Part shown: positions 63,685 to 64,000 of the stretch, piece by piece
Numbering within the stretch: position 1 is the first letter of the stretch
How the letters are laid out: the number at the start of each line of letters is the position of its first letter
Origin: Pseudoips prasinana
Taxonomy: Eukaryota; Arthropoda; Insecta; Lepidoptera; Nolidae
DNA: 64,000 bases
NCBI GenBank assembly: GCA_951640165.1
Contig: OX621241.1
Coordinates: forward strand, 1,808,001 to 1,872,000
Reading direction: 5' to 3'
The notes under the pieces: model-generated
Seen by the model: the letters and a program-made list of their open reading frames with translations, nothing else
Told to the model about the DNA's origin: nothing
Database searches by the model: none
Program-made: the position numbers and the translations under genes

Positions 63685-64000
63685 ACAGTCTCAATACTTG
63701 TATTCATAAGCCACTGCACAAAACATAGCGGTTTTGCATAATTTATTCATATAACCCGACCTTGTTACACTGTACCAGAGTTTCAATAGCCATTTCGCCC
63801 TAAGATTTACAATAAAATTGCTAGTGTAAATAGAGATTACTTCGTGATCCAGGGCTCGTCGATTCACAACAAAGCTTAAACCATGTAAAATTACTACATT
63901 CAAAGATAATCCTGATTCTTAATAGGAAAATACTTAAAAAGGTACTTCACTGTATAATTTCTGCGATTATTTTGAAAAGAAATTGTCCAAATCGACTCGG
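63685..64000. other. No recognised feature
   Basis: Sequence to the window end; no ORF or family match. Confidence 0.35.

Overview
The window is eukaryotic, most likely from a moth or butterfly (Lepidoptera). It is AT-rich, and short GC-rich islands occur almost only inside retrotransposon ORFs. The same dispersed families recur many times: tRNA-derived SINEs, a 5S-rRNA-derived SINE, small Helitrons ending in CTAG, CR1/Jockey-, R1- and RTE-type LINE fragments, and several MITEs. I recognise no intact host gene, rRNA gene, functional tRNA gene or CRISPR array. Family names such as SINE-alpha, repeat-G or MITE-J are my own labels; I could not query a repeat library. Coordinates were counted by hand and may be off by a few bases where no exact junction is quoted.

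Layout. 1-13 kb is a mosaic of SINE, LINE-tail and Helitron copies, with a 141-bp tandem array at 3.7-4.1 kb. 13.1-17 kb holds a pair of ~275-bp near-identical inverted arms about 2.2 kb apart, followed by a 142-bp satellite with alternating A/B units. 17-23.6 kb is SINEs, MITEs and a long (TA)n tract. 23.9-28 kb is the largest element, a minus-strand CR1-like LINE. Its ORF1 (PHD finger, coiled coil, FP-like C-terminus) has a frameshift, and its ORF2 runs from endonuclease straight into the C-terminal tail with the reverse transcriptase missing. 28-37 kb holds LINE 3' ends, a 66-bp minisatellite, a Helitron inserted precisely into a SINE, and a 930-bp segment duplicated on both sides of another repeat. 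37-49 kb holds a decayed YqaJ-nuclease/Mutator-like-domain pseudogene, a hAT-type MITE with a perfect 8-bp target duplication, a MITE carrying the palindrome TGACGTCA, and an R1-clade LINE inserted into a MITE terminus. 50-64 kb holds two Helitrons that have each acquired a piece of a LINE reverse-transcriptase gene, a LINE inserted into an older fold-back, and nested SINEs.

Two patterns stand out. First, the window is full of short fold-back inverted repeats, with arms of 10-79 bp and usually spacers of 1-11 bp. At least five lie inside repeat copies whose sisters in the same window lack the inverted arm, so they arose in place, most simply by strand-switching during replication. Second, the small Helitron family repeatedly shows textbook A^T insertion, two precise empty sites, and capture of LINE coding fragments. 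No metabolic or cellular pathway can be reconstructed here; the sequences interact as nested mobile elements.
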